Assembly: GCF_026339955.1 (NCBI RefSeq)
Contig: NZ_JAPEPW010000002.1
Span: 1,178,001 to 1,242,000, forward strand
Source: Streptomyces sp. NBC_01549
Lineage (GTDB): Bacteria > Actinomycetota > Actinomycetes > Streptomycetales > Streptomycetaceae
Direction of reading: 5' to 3'
Length of the DNA stretch: 64,000 bases
A program made the translations under genes and the position numbers. Of this stretch, positions 16,363 to 25,945 are shown piece by piece; the stretch's first letter is position 1, and every line of letters begins with the position of its first letter. The notes beneath the pieces were generated by a model. That model did not search any database. It was not told the DNA's origin and worked only from the letters and a program-made list of their open reading frames with translations.

Positions 16363-18195
16363 ATGGATCGCTATCCGCCCATCGCCGACCATGGGCTCGT
16401 CGGGGACCTTCAGACCGCGGCTCTGGTCTCGTCCCAGGGAGTCATCGACTGGTTCGCGGCACCGCGCTTCGACTCACCGAGCATCTTCGCCGCGCTGCTC
16501 GACCACGACGCCGGCGGCCATTTCCTCCTCGCGCCCGAACACCCCGAGGGCACCTGGAGGCAGCTCTACTACCCGGACACCGCCGTCGTGGTGACCCGCT
16601 TCATGTCACCCGACGGAGTCGGCGAGATCGTCGACCACATGCCGGTCCAGCCGGGCCCGACGGCGACCGACCGGCACAGCCTGGTGCGCGTCGTCCGCTC
16701 GGTGCGCGGCACCGTGCGTTTCACCCTCGAATGCCGGCCGCGGTTCGACTACGCGCGGGCCACCCACGAACTCGACCTGACGCACGACAGGCCGATGCAG
16801 GAGACGGCGACGTTCCGGGCTCCCGGGATGACCGCCTACCTCCAGGGCGGCATCCCGCTCGAACGGGACGGGCAGGACGTCCGAGGCGCCATCACCCTCA
16901 ACACAGGGGAGGCGGCGGTCGTGGTGTTCACCGTCTGCGCACCGGACGGGGAGGCGCCACCGCCCCCCACCACCGAAGGGATCACCGAGGATCTCTGGGA
17001 GAACATCGACTTCTGGCAGAAGTGGGTGCGCACCTCGCGCTACCACGGCCGCTGGACGGACATGGTGCACCGCTCCGCGATCACCCTCAAGCTCCTCACG
17101 TACGCCCCCACGGGCGCGCCGGTCGCCGCCGCCACCATGGGTCTTCCCGAGCAGGTCGGCGGCGAGCGCAACTGGGACTACCGGTACACCTGGGTACGGG
17201 ACGGCTCCCTGTCGGTGCGGGCCCTGCTCGACCTCGGCTTCGTGGAGGAGGCCACCCGCTTCACCCGCTGGCTGGGCGACCGGCTGGGCGACCGTGAGGG
17301 CCCCGACGACGAACCCCTCCAGATCATGTACCGGGTCGACGGCGACCCCCATCTGACGGAGGAGATCCTGGAGCACTTCGAGGGCTACCGCGGCTCTCAC
17401 CCGGTCCGGGCCGGCAACGCCGCCTCCGATCAACTGCAGCTCGACATCTACGGCGAGGCCCTCTACGCCCTGGCCGAGGGCCGCGAGGTCGGCGAACAGA
17501 CGGGCTACCACGGCTGGAAGGGCCTCGCCGCCACCCTCGACTGGCTGGCCGACTCCTGGGACCGGCCCGACGAGGGCATCTGGGAGACCCGGGGCGGGCG
17601 CAAGGACTTCACCTACAGCCGGGTGATGTGCTGGGCCGCGTTCGACCGTGGCCTGAAGCTGGCACGCGAGTTCAGCAGACCGGCCGACACCGTGCGCTGG
17701 ACCCGGGCCCGGGACGCGATCCTCGAACAGGTCATGGAGCGCGGCTGGAACGACAAGGAGCAGGCCCTCGTCCAGTACTACGGCGGCGACGTCCTGGACG
17801 CCTCTCTGCTCCTCGTCCCCAGGGTCGGTTTCCTGGCCCCCCGGAGCCCCGGCTGGCTCAACACCCTCGACGCCATGGACCGCGTCCTCGTCTCCGACAG
17901 CCTGGTCTACCGCTACGACCCCGCGGCCTCGCCCGACGGACTGCGCGGCTCCGAAGGGACCTTCAGTCTGTGCACCTTCCTGTACGTCGACGCCCTCGCC
18001 CGCGCGGGGCGCCTCCCGCAGGCCCGCTATGCCTTCGAGAAGATGCAGACGTACGCGAACCATGTCGGCCTGTTCGCCGAGGAGATCGGCCCCAGCGGGG
18101 AGCAACTCGGCAACTTCCCGCAGGCCTTCACCCATCTCTCCCTCATCATGGCCGCGACGACGCTGAACGAGGCGCTCGACGCGCTCCACCACTGA
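16363..18195 (+). CDS. Glycoside hydrolase family 15 protein (glucoamylase/trehalase-like)
   Basis: 610 residues, no signal peptide, so cytoplasmic. The N-terminal beta-sandwich part begins PIADHGLVGDLQTAALVSSQ, typical of bacterial GH15. The alpha/alpha-barrel holds RNWDYRYTWVRDGS, the catalytic acid in IWETRGG and the catalytic base region in GSEGTFSLCTF. GH15 enzymes of this length in actinobacteria include trehalases and oligosaccharide hydrolases; a trehalase role would suit a stress-related block but is inference. Start ATG 16363 follows AAGGAGAG. Confidence 0.87.
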   Translation: MDRYPPIADHGLVGDLQTAALVSSQGVIDWFAAPRFDSPSIFAALLDHDAGGHFLLAPEHPEGTWRQLYYPDTAVVVTRFMSPDGVGEIVDHMPVQPGPTATDRHSLVRVVRSVRGTVRFTLECRPRFDYARATHELDLTHDRPMQETATFRAPGMTAYLQGGIPLERDGQDVRGAITLNTGEAAVVVFTVCAPDGEAPPPPTTEGITEDLWENIDFWQKWVRTSRYHGRWTDMVHRSAITLKLLTYAPTGAPVAAATMGLPEQVGGERNWDYRYTWVRDGSLSVRALLDLGFVEEATRFTRWLGDRLGDREGPDDEPLQIMYRVDGDPHLTEEILEHFEGYRGSHPVRAGNAASDQLQLDIYGEALYALAEGREVGEQTGYHGWKGLAATLDWLADSWDRPDEGIWETRGGRKDFTYSRVMCWAAFDRGLKLAREFSRPADTVRWTRARDAILEQVMERGWNDKEQALVQYYGGDVLDASLLLVPRVGFLAPRSPGWLNTLDAMDRVLVSDSLVYRYDPAASPDGLRGSEGTFSLCTFLYVDALARAGRLPQARYAFEKMQTYANHVGLFAEEIGPSGEQLGNFPQAFTHLSLIMAATTLNEALDALHH

Positions 18196-18271
18196 ACTCC
18201 GGGATCCCCCGCCCCTGCGGCGGCAGTTCGGTGGTCACCACGTCGGCCATGCCCCTCCAAGCCACGCGACA

Positions 18272-18294
18272 CCACCCGGAAACCCTCCGGGTGG
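18272..18294. terminator. Bidirectional hairpin between convergent genes
   Basis: CCACCCGGA (18272-18280) pairs perfectly with TCCGGGTGG (18286-18294) around AACCC. It sits between the converging GH15 and GNAT genes and can serve both strands. Confidence 0.55.
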
Positions 18295-18312
18295 ACGCGT
18301 GGGAGAGCCGGC

Positions 18313-19428
18313 TCAGCGGGCGCGGGGGCCCGGAGCGCCGGAGTCCGGTCGGCCCGATGTGCGCAGCGTGCCGACCGTCTTCAGTAGCCGGTCGGCCGGA
18401 TCGCGCAACCTGGGATGGGCCAGGACCGTGTTGCGCAGGCCCCGCACCGGCCTGCGCCAGAGCCGGTGCGCCGTCGCCACCGGGTGGGGACGGGTCGCGA
18501 ACCCCTCGCCCACGCGCAGCTCCCGGGTCTTGAGCCAGTCCTTCCACTCCTTGTCGCCGCGGCCCAGATCCATGAGCCGTACGCCCTCGCGTCCGGCGGC
18601 CTCGGCCATCCGGAGGTGCATGATCAACCCGGGTGAGTAGTAACGGAGTTCGGGGTCGTAAGCGGTGAACCAGGCCGCGAAGAGCGTGCGCGAGGTCGGT
18701 CCGAAGTGTGCGGCCACCGGCCGGTCGCCGGCGTACAGCACGGACATCACGCCGGTGAAGTGCTCCTCGCGGACCCGGAAGAGATGATCCACCAGGTCCA
18801 CTATCCAGGGCCGCGCGAACCGGTCCATCCGTCCCGTCCTGCGGTACTGGGCGGACTTCCAGCGCATGAGGGTGCGCAGCACCCTCGGGTCGCGCTCGTC
18901 GTAGACGAACCGCATCTCGCCCAGGTCGCGCCCCAGCCGGCGTTCCTTCTTCAGCGTCGTCTTGGCCAGTCCCGGGTACGCGCCGCGCAGCCACTCGGCG
19001 TAGGTCCCGTCGCCGACCTTCAGGTCTATCACCGGTGAGGCGAACGTTCCGGTGACATGTCTGCCGAAGGGTTTCTGCTCCTCGACCAGGTGATCGAACT
19101 CGAAGACGGACAGCCCGCAGGCCCGCAGCAGTTCCTGCGTGTCCCAGGTGATCCCGGGTCTGTGGACCAGCGCCTGGCAGTCGGAGAGGCCGAGACCGAT
19201 GGCCCGGCCGACGCCCAAGGAGTTCCGCTCGTACGGGAAGAAGCCGACAGGCTCCCCTCTCTCGTGGAGGACCGCCACATGCGTCCCGCCTCGGTACCTG
19301 TCGATCCCCGTCGCGAACTCCGGGGACAGGAACGGATTGGCGTAGTCGGGCGACTCGTCCATCACCCGGTGCCAGGCCAGGAGGAGCGAGCTGTTCAGCT
19401 CCTCCGGTCTGTGGATCGTGATCTCCAC
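18313..19428 (-). CDS. GNAT / BioF2-like acetyltransferase
   Basis: 371 residues with the double-GNAT layout of the CelD/BcsL or FemAB-like class. Visible blocks are the N-terminal NPFLSPEFATGIDRY and GFFPYERNSLGVGRAIG, and the C-terminal GNAT half with RPVAAHFGPTSRTLFAAWFTAYD and YSPGLIMHLRMAEAA. Such proteins transfer acyl or aminoacyl groups to sugars, lipids or peptidoglycan precursors; the acceptor here is unknown. It stands alone on this strand. Confidence 0.82.
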   Translation of the reverse strand: MEITIHRPEELNSSLLLAWHRVMDESPDYANPFLSPEFATGIDRYRGGTHVAVLHERGEPVGFFPYERNSLGVGRAIGLGLSDCQALVHRPGITWDTQELLRACGLSVFEFDHLVEEQKPFGRHVTGTFASPVIDLKVGDGTYAEWLRGAYPGLAKTTLKKERRLGRDLGEMRFVYDERDPRVLRTLMRWKSAQYRRTGRMDRFARPWIVDLVDHLFRVREEHFTGVMSVLYAGDRPVAAHFGPTSRTLFAAWFTAYDPELRYYSPGLIMHLRMAEAAGREGVRLMDLGRGDKEWKDWLKTRELRVGEGFATRPHPVATAHRLWRRPVRGLRNTVLAHPRLRDPADRLLKTVGTLRTSGRPDSGAPGPRAR

Positions 19429-19665
19429 CTCAGATCAACCGCCCTTCCGCGGGCTCCGCGAGGGACGTACCGTTCGCAGCCCGGACCCCTAAGGCGTGAT
19501 GATCGTTGTTCATCGATCGCACGGCCGACCGCCCCCATTCCCCCATGACGCGTCTCCAACTGTTCCGCGAGGCTCAAACGTCGCGAATCAGTACGCAAGC
19601 TGTCAAGGGTGTCTGTCGTAACGGAAGGGTGGGGATTGGATCGCCCGGTCTCGGCGCCCGGTCTC

Positions 19666-20059
19666 TCAACCGCCGACGAGGGCGACGAGCTTGATGAAGA
19701 CCAGGCCCGGATCGGCGGTGAGATCCACGACTTCGTCGAGGTCCTCGACCTGGCGCCCCCCCCGGCCAGCACGAAGAACCCGTTGGACAGGAAGGCGCGC
19801 TCGGCGATCTCGGCCTGGCGCTCCCAGTCGATACGGCGGGACTCACGGAGGCGGTAGCCGTTCAGGACCGCCTCCGCGTCGTCGGGGCGGACGAGACCGT
19901 TGAACGGTCGCCGGGGCGGTCGTTGTGCCGGGCGACCTCCTCGCGGACCCGGAGCCTGATCAGTTCCCGTACGGTCAGGTGTTCCGGCAGCCCGGCGACC
20001 TCGAACTCCGTGACGGGCTTGCCCGTCGCCGTCTCGTCCCGGAACGTCACGGTGGCCAT
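19666..20059 (-). pseudogene. Small conserved partner of the DUF4132 gene, two frame breaks
   Basis: The product begins MATVTFRDETATGKPVTEFE and continues as a helix-rich protein (LTVRELIRLRVREEVARHND). Two one-base insertions restore it: one near 19893-19902 gives GRPFNGLVRPDDAEAVLNGY, and one in the C8 run 19756-19763 gives VEDLDEVVDLTADPGLVFIK, ending TGA at 19666. The restored product is about 131 residues. Its ATG overlaps the DUF4132 stop (ATGA), so the two were translationally coupled. No catalytic motif recognised. Confidence 0.6.
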
Positions 20060-22580
20060 CAGACACCTCGCTCGATCTGCCTGAGGATGGTCCGGTCGGT
20101 GATCTCGGTGTCGGCGGCGAGCAGGAACGCCTTGCTGAGGATCAGCGAGAGCCGGTCGTCCTCGAACGGCAGGAACACCTTGCCGTCACCCCTGCGGCCC
20201 GACGGGACGATGCACAGGTAGGCGTCGTCCGGCTCCATGAGGATGTTGGCCGAGCTCAGATGGATCTTGTAGGTGCGCCGGTCACCCCGGACCACCAGAT
20301 ATCGGCCGTTCAGCGAACAGCGGTCGGCGATCTTCAAGCGCGGCAGAATCCGTTCCAGCGCCTCGCGCCGGACCTCCGAGCTCGCCGTCAGCTCAGCGAA
20401 CGTGGCCGCCCGCCAGTACGCGCCATAGCGGTCCTCTCCCCGGTCGGCCCACTCGGGATCGGCCGCGATCGAGGTCACACCCACGAACAGATCGACGTCC
20501 CGCATCGCTTCGCTGAACACCAGTGGCTCCACCTCGGCCAGCGGAACCTCCCGCAGGCGTCGGCCCTCACGCCGCTCGAACCGGACCTGGTCCGTCGCGG
20601 CATGGTCGGGCGCGTAGTCTCCATAGTCCTCCGTGGCAGGTTCGTGGAAGAAGTACGCCCGCCACTCACCGTCGCCGAAATCTGCCCACGCCTTCCCCTC
20701 GTAGCCGCCGTCGTACCGGCCGAGGAAGTTGGCCTGCCATCCGCGTTCCTTGAACAGCGCGTAGAGCCGGCGGTAGTGAACGATGTGAGCGGCGAACCGG
20801 TTGGAGTAGACGCCGGTCTCCTCCTCTGCCGGGGTGAGCAGGTAGATCTCCCTGAACGCCTGTTTGAACGGCTGCCGCAGCCGCTCGGCGACGATCCGCT
20901 CCCGCCACGCCCCGATCTCCTGCGTCGACGCCCTGATCGGATGCCACAGGCGCACACGCCCGGGCTCGCCGTGCGGTTCGGTCATCGGCGCCGCCGCACG
21001 CCACTGGCCGTCCGCGTCCTGGAACTCCCAGATGAGGCCGCGGACGAGGACCCCGGTGACCGGATGATCGCGGTAGTGGCGGCGCCACTCGTCGTACGGC
21101 CACTCACGCCCGGCCGACATCAGCGCCTCGACGCGGGCCCGCTCGCCCGACAGCGTGCCCCGCACCTCTTTGGCCAGGGCCTTCAGCTGCTTGAGCTCGT
21201 CCGGAAACCCGTCCTTCACCGCCGCCGGGGCGGTACGCGACGGGCGCCCGCCGGGGCCGGTGAAGGTGAGCCGCACCGTCACCGCGTCCTCGATCGCCAC
21301 CCGTACCCGGTATCCGCCCCACTCCTGTTCCAGCGAGCCGTCCCGCGCCAGGCCGTGGTTCGGCACGCTGCGCTCGACGAGCTGCTCCGCCGTGATGCCC
21401 TGTCGACCGGCGGCCGTCACCAGAGCGGTGTCGAGCTGCTTGCGCAGAGCCCGGTGCTTGATCCGGGACCGCAGCCGCCACAGAGATTCCAGGGCCGCCG
21501 GATCGTCGGTCTCGGCCAGCGCGTTGATCGCCGCGCCCGCGAGCTTGAGGTCCTCGATCACCTCGGATCCGGGGCCGCCGGCCCGCAGGGCGAGCGCGCC
21601 GAGGTGGGGCACCGCGGCCGGGCCGCCGGTGAGCGCGGCCGCCCAGACGACGCCGCGGGCCAGGTCACCGTCTCTCTGGTGAACGACGTAGTGGTAGTGG
21701 AACTCGCCCGCCCAGCGGATGTGCGGACCATGTCCGCTGCTGCACAGCGGATCCCCCTCGGCCAGTCCTCGCAGGACCTCTACCGCGAGGTCGCCCACCG
21801 CCGCCGCGTCCGCGAGCGCGCGGCACGTCCGCCGCCACCGCTGCGCGGGACGCGGCCCCGACAGGCTCGCCAGATGCCGGACGAGGGCGGCCAGCTCCGG
21901 CGTCGGCGATGTCTTCGCGCGCTCGCGCAGCGGGGCGGCCCACGGGGCGTACGGGGGGGGATCAGCCCCTCGGGGATGTGAGCCTCGTCCACGCTTTCGA
22001 GCAGCGCGCGCAGACGCTTGGCGAGCGGCCCGCGCAGGCGCGCCCCGACATCGGTGTTCCTGAGCTCCGCGTGGGCGCGCCGCAGCCAGGGCGCGACCGC
22101 GCGGCGGCCGTCGGCGTCGAGACGTTCGGCCGCGTTCAGCGCTGTCTTGAGCGATTCGCCGAACCAGTGGCGCATGTCGTACTCGGTGACGCGAGACAAC
22201 ATCACGGCGACCTCGTCCGAAGTCCAGCCGCGCACCCGTGAGATCAGTGCCTCCGTCTCGGTGTCGTACTGCCAGAAGCCGGTGCGGTCGAAGCGGGCGG
22301 CCAGGAGGAAGCACAGGACCGCGGCCCGGCTCTCCTCCTCCCCGCAGGCCGCGAGCCGCCCGTCGAGCTCGGCCTGGGTCGCCGCGCGTGCCGCCTGGTA
22401 CCGCTCGTACGCGTCCTCCCCCGCCAACGGGACGGCGTCCCACCGGGACTCCGCCCGATGGCGTTCCAGAAGGTCGACGAGCCAGCGGACCCGGCCCAGC
22501 GCGGCCGACCTCACGTCGTCGAGCGAGTCGTTCTTACGGGATTCGGCCACGAGGGTGTCGTAGAGCATGCGCGGGATCAT
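20059..22580 (-). pseudogene. DUF4132 (MolR-like) protein, one frame break
   Basis: About 840 residues when read through. The N-terminal half starts MIPRMLYDTLVAESRKNDSL at ATG 22580 and runs to EAHIPEGLIPP. It then needs one extra C in the C8 tract at 21953-21960 to continue as YAPWAAPLRERAKTS and on to the C terminus. The C-terminal part holds the DUF4132 domain: FKQAFREIYLLTPAEEETG, VFSEAMRDVDLFVGVTSIA and NGRYLVVRGDRRTYKIHL. DUF4132 proteins are large cytoplasmic proteins of unknown activity, related to E. coli MolR. The broken frame may be a sequence error. Confidence 0.72.
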
Positions 22581-22889
22581 GGCAGAGGGCACTGACAGCG
22601 TGCTCCACCTCACAGCGGGCGAGGTGGAGGGGCGGGAACAACCCACATCTTTCGGCGGTTGACTCGTACGTGGCTGCGGAGGGGACAGTGTCCCCGGGTC
22701 TCACACAAAGCCCATGGGGACGATCGTCCGGCTGATGCCCCATGGAGCACTTCGCCGCGAGGCGACCGCCCTCCGTCGGCCACGACATACGGCCCCGGCT
22801 GGTCTCCCCCGTCCAGTCGGGGCTTCTCATTGCCCGCCGAGCCGGAACACCGCTTTTCGACTTTTCGGCTTTTCGGCATTCCGCGGCCT
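22581..22889. other. Intergenic stretch without a recognisable gene
   Basis: Lies between the start of the DUF4132 gene and the end of the marR-type gene, both leftward. No frame shows convincing protein. The only pattern is three spaced CTTTTCG repeats near 22853-22875. It should contain the promoter for the DUF4132 unit, but no clear -35/-10 pair was found. Confidence 0.5.
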
Positions 22890-22917
22890 GCGGCCCGCGG
22901 TGTCAGTCGCGGGCCGC
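22890..22917 (-). terminator. Hairpin at the end of the MarR gene
   Basis: GCGGCCCGCG (22890-22899) pairs perfectly with CGCGGGCCGC (22908-22917) around an 8-base loop. It overlaps the last codons and stop of the leftward MarR gene. Confidence 0.5.
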
Positions 22918-23313
22918 CGTACCGCCCGCCAGCATCCGCGTCAGCACCGCCCGCTGCACCGGCAGCACCTCGGCATGGAGCGCTCGCCCCTTCGGGGTGA
23001 GGCAGACGGACACCCCTCGCCGGTCCTCCGGGCACATGCCGCGGGTCACGAGACCGTTCTTCTCCAGGCGGGCGATCAGCCGGGACAGGGCGCTCTGGCT
23101 CAGATGGACGCGGTCGGAGATCTCCTGAACGCGGTAGGAGCGGTCACCGCCGGACGCGGCACCCCCGGCCAGCACGTCCAGCACCTCGAAGTCGCTTGCG
23201 CCCAGCCCGTGTCGGTGCAGCTCACGGTCGAGCTCGCACAGGGTGCGCGCATGCACCGCGAGGATGTCACGCCATTGGTCCACGAGCACCTGCTCGGCCT
23301 TCTTCGCCGCCAT
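22903..23313 (-). CDS. MarR-family transcriptional regulator
   Basis: 136 residues of winged helix-turn-helix. SDRVHLSQSALSRLIARLEK is the recognition region, and GLVTRGMCPEDRRGVSVCLT is the wing with the conserved DRR. The gene is divergent from an efflux MFS gene with 85 bases between the starts, and the gap is filled by overlapping TGCA palindromes. The classical arrangement is a repressor released by a small lipophilic or phenolic ligand to switch on the exporter and itself. Start ATG 23313 is chosen as the first methionine of the conserved part. Confidence 0.87.
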   Translation of the reverse strand: MAAKKAEQVLVDQWRDILAVHARTLCELDRELHRHGLGASDFEVLDVLAGGAASGGDRSYRVQEISDRVHLSQSALSRLIARLEKNGLVTRGMCPEDRRGVSVCLTPKGRALHAEVLPVQRAVLTRMLAGGTAARD

Positions 23314-23343
23314 GGGCGCACCGTAGCAAAGAATCGAGTTTGT

Positions 23344-23383
23344 TGCATCGGAATTAAATGCATTTGCATTCGATGCACGTGCA
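23344..23383. promoter_or_regulatory. Overlapping palindromes, probable MarR operator
   Basis: In the marR-MFS gap three palindromes overlap: AAATGCATTT (23356-23365, perfect), TGCAT-TCG-ATGCA (23365-23377) and TGCACGTGCA (23374-23383, perfect), preceded by TGCATCG (23344-23350). The stretch is strikingly AT-rich for this genome and ends 15 bases before the MFS start, so a bound dimer would block both genes. Confidence 0.7.
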
Positions 23384-23398
23384 TGTACTGTCTTCCGC

Positions 23399-24892
23399 AT
23401 GACCTCTCCGCTCACCACTCCCACCACCGAAGGACGCTGGACACCACGGCTGTGGGGCACCCTGCTGGTGCTCTGCGCCGCGATGTTCCTGGACGCGCTG
23501 GACGTGTCGATGGTCGGCGTCGCGCTGCCGTCCATCGGCTCCGAACTCGACCTCTCCACCTCGACGCTGCAATGGATCGTCAGCGGCTACATCCTGGGAT
23601 ACGGCGGACTGCTCCTCCTCGGCGGCCGCACCGCCGACCTGCTGGGCCGCCGCCAGGTCTTCCTGGTGGCCCTGGGTGTCTTCGCGCTCGCCTCGCTGCT
23701 CGGCGGGCTCGTCGACTCGGGCCCGCTGCTGATCGCCAGCCGCTTCATCAAGGGCCTGAGCGCGGCGTTCACCGCCCCGGCGGGCCTGTCGATCATCACC
23801 ACGACCTTCGCCGAGGGCCCCCTGCGCAACCGCGCCCTGTCGATCTACACCACCTGCGCGGCCACCGGTTTCTCGATGGGCCTCGTGCTGTCCGGCCTGC
23901 TCACCGAGGCCAGTTGGCGCCTGACCATGCTGCTGCCCGCGCCCATCGCGCTGCTCGCCCTGCTCGTCGGCCTCAAGCTCCTGCCGCGCAGCGAACGCGA
24001 GAAGGACCACAACGGCTACGACATCCCCGGCGCCGTCCTCGGCACGGCGTCGATGCTGCTGCTGGTGTTCACCGTCGTCCAGGCCCCCGAGGCCGGCTGG
24101 GCCTCGACCCGTACGCTCCTGTCCTTCCTCGCCGTGGCCGTCCTGCTCACCGTCTTCGTCCGCGTCGAGCGGCGCTCGGCGGGGCCGCTGATCCGGCTCG
24201 GCGTGCTCCGCTCCGGCAGTCAGATCCGCGCCCAGCTCGGCGCGATGGCGTTCTTCGGCTCTTACGTCGGATTCCAGTTCCTGGTGACGCTCTACATGCA
24301 GTCGCTGCTCGGCTGGTCCGCCCTGCACACCGCGCTCGCCTTCCTGCCCGCCGGAGCGCTGGTCGCGCTCTCCTCCACGAAGGTCGGTGCCGTCGTCGAC
24401 CGCTTCGGGACCCCACGGCTCATCGCGGTGGGCTTCGTACTGATGGTCGTCGGCTACGCGTTCTTCCTGCGCATCAGCCTCGACCCGGGGTACGCGGCCG
24501 TGATCCTGCCGACCATGCTGCTGATCGGCGCGGCCTGCGCGCTGATCTTCCCCTCGCTCAACATCCAGGCCACCAACGGCGTCGACGACCACGAGCAGGG
24601 CATGGTCTCGGGTCTGCTCAACACCTCGGTCCAGGTGGGCGGCGCCCTCTTCCTCGCCGTGGTGACGGCCGTCGTGACCGCGAACTCCTCGGCGGACGCC
24701 TCGCCCCAGGCCGTCCTCGACAGCTACCGGCCCGGTCTGATCGTGGTGACGGGCATCGCCGTGGCGGGGCTGCTGATCACGCTGCCCGGGCTGCGGACCC
24801 GACGCCCGCAGGACACCGTCGTGGTCGCACGGTCCGCACGGGAGGACTCCGTACGGCAGGACGCGGAGGAGCGGGTGGTGATCGGCGACTGA
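23399..24892 (+). CDS. MFS drug-efflux transporter, DHA2/EmrB-like (14 TM)
   Basis: 497 residues with about 14 membrane helices. DALDVSMVGVALPSIGSELD in helix 1 is the DHA2 family start, followed by LLLGGRTADLLGRRQVFL (motif A) and GLSAAFTAPAGLSIITT. Expels drugs or secondary metabolites using proton motive force. No ribosome site is visible before ATG 23399, so translation may be leaderless or weak. Regulated most likely by the divergent MarR protein. Confidence 0.88.
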   Translation: MTSPLTTPTTEGRWTPRLWGTLLVLCAAMFLDALDVSMVGVALPSIGSELDLSTSTLQWIVSGYILGYGGLLLLGGRTADLLGRRQVFLVALGVFALASLLGGLVDSGPLLIASRFIKGLSAAFTAPAGLSIITTTFAEGPLRNRALSIYTTCAATGFSMGLVLSGLLTEASWRLTMLLPAPIALLALLVGLKLLPRSEREKDHNGYDIPGAVLGTASMLLLVFTVVQAPEAGWASTRTLLSFLAVAVLLTVFVRVERRSAGPLIRLGVLRSGSQIRAQLGAMAFFGSYVGFQFLVTLYMQSLLGWSALHTALAFLPAGALVALSSTKVGAVVDRFGTPRLIAVGFVLMVVGYAFFLRISLDPGYAAVILPTMLLIGAACALIFPSLNIQATNGVDDHEQGMVSGLLNTSVQVGGALFLAVVTAVVTANSSADASPQAVLDSYRPGLIVVTGIAVAGLLITLPGLRTRRPQDTVVVARSAREDSVRQDAEERVVIGD

Positions 24893-24948
24893 TCCGGTTC
24901 GCCGGCGACCTCAACTCCCGGCGTCGTCCCGGCGCTTCGCCCCGACGC

Positions 24949-24978
24949 GCCCGGCAGGCAGCCCCTTGCCTGCCGGGC
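24949..24978 (+). terminator. Hairpin after the MFS gene
   Basis: GCCCGGCAGGCA (24949-24960) pairs perfectly with TGCCTGCCGGGC (24967-24978) around GCCCCT, 57 bases after the MFS stop. Confidence 0.7.
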
Positions 24979-25002
24979 ACGCCGTCGTGACAGACTCGCT
25001 CC

Positions 25003-25281
25003 ATGGGGAGACGCACGCAGGAGCAGCGGGACGCGATGACGATCGAGATCGGGTACGCGCTCGTCAGCGCCACCTTCGCGGCGGGCTTGGCGCTGGGTGC
25101 CGTGTCCGGCCCCGCGCTGCTCTTCGATCTCCCGCTCCCCGTCGAAAAGGGCCTGATCACCTCGGGGGTCCTGCTGGCCACCGCGCTCTTCGCGGTACGT
25201 GTGGTCACGGTGCTCGTCCGCTTCGGCCGCGCGGCCGGCACTCACCCGAGCCACCCCGGCCGCACCAACCCCGACTCATAG
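25003..25281 (+). CDS. Small two-helix membrane protein (DUF6332-like)
   Basis: 92 residues. A polar start (MGRRTQEQRDAMTIEIGYAL) leads into two hydrophobic helices separated by DLPLPVEKG. Such small proteins are common in Streptomyces and have no known function; the family name is a tentative recollection. The last 40 bases overlap the convergent response-regulator gene. Confidence 0.65.
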   Translation: MGRRTQEQRDAMTIEIGYALVSATFAAGLALGAVSGPALLFDLPLPVEKGLITSGVLLATALFAVRVVTVLVRFGRAAGTHPSHPGRTNPDS

Positions 25282-25907
25282 GCCAGCACGACCAGTTGGG
25301 CCCGGTCCCGGGCGCCGAGCTTCACCATGGTCCGGCTGACGTGGGTCTTGGCCGTGAGCGGGCTGACGACCAGGCGCCGCGCGATCTCGTCGTTGGACAG
25401 TCCGATACCGACCAGGGCCATCACCTCCCGCTCCCGCTCGGTGAGCCGAGCGAGTGACTCCGCGGCCGCGGGCTCTTTGGAGCGGGCCGCGAACTCCGCG
25501 ATCAGACGGCGCGTCACCCCTGGTGACAGCAGCGCGTCACCGCCGACCACCGCCCGTACCGCGCGCAGGAGTTCGTCAGGCTCGGTGTCCTTGACGAGGA
25601 AGCCGGAGGCACCGGAGCGGATCGCCTCGAAGACGTACTCGTCGAGCTCGAAGGTGGTGAGCATGACCACCTTCACGTCCTTCAGGTCCGGGTCGTCGGT
25701 GAGCCGACGGGTCGCGGCGAGGCCGTCGAGCATCGGCATGCGGATGTCCATCAGAACGACGTCGGGACGCAGTTCCCGTACCTTGCGCACCGCCTCCTCG
25801 CCGTCGGCCGCCTCACCGGCCACCTCCAGGTCCGGCTGCGCGTCGAGCAGCGCCTTGAAGCCCGCCCTGACCAGTGACTGGTCGTCGGCGAGCAGGACGC
25901 GGATCAC
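25242..25907 (-). CDS. NarL/FixJ-family response regulator
   Basis: About 221 residues. The receiver domain has the acidic pocket in LLADDQSLV, the phospho-acceptor Asp in DVVLMDIRMP and the conserved Lys in FLVKDTEPDE. A LuxR-type helix-turn-helix follows (LTEREREVMALVGIGLSNDE). GTG 25907 is preceded by AAGGGGGA and gives the usual MIRVLLADD start; an alternative GTG at 25949 overlaps the kinase stop as GTGA. Either way it is coupled to the sensor kinase upstream. Target genes are not visible. Confidence 0.9.
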   Translation of the reverse strand: MIRVLLADDQSLVRAGFKALLDAQPDLEVAGEAADGEEAVRKVRELRPDVVLMDIRMPMLDGLAATRRLTDDPDLKDVKVVMLTTFELDEYVFEAIRSGASGFLVKDTEPDELLRAVRAVVGGDALLSPGVTRRLIAEFAARSKEPAAAESLARLTEREREVMALVGIGLSNDEIARRLVVSPLTAKTHVSRTMVKLGARDRAQLVVLAYESGLVRPGWLG

Positions 25908-25945
25908 CGGTCCCCCTTCGCCGTCCACCGGCTCTCCCGCACCGT

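Noticed and set aside
20260..21981. 573-residue rightward frame opposite DUF4132
   Set aside because: It is the complement of a recognised coding sequence and contains no motif.
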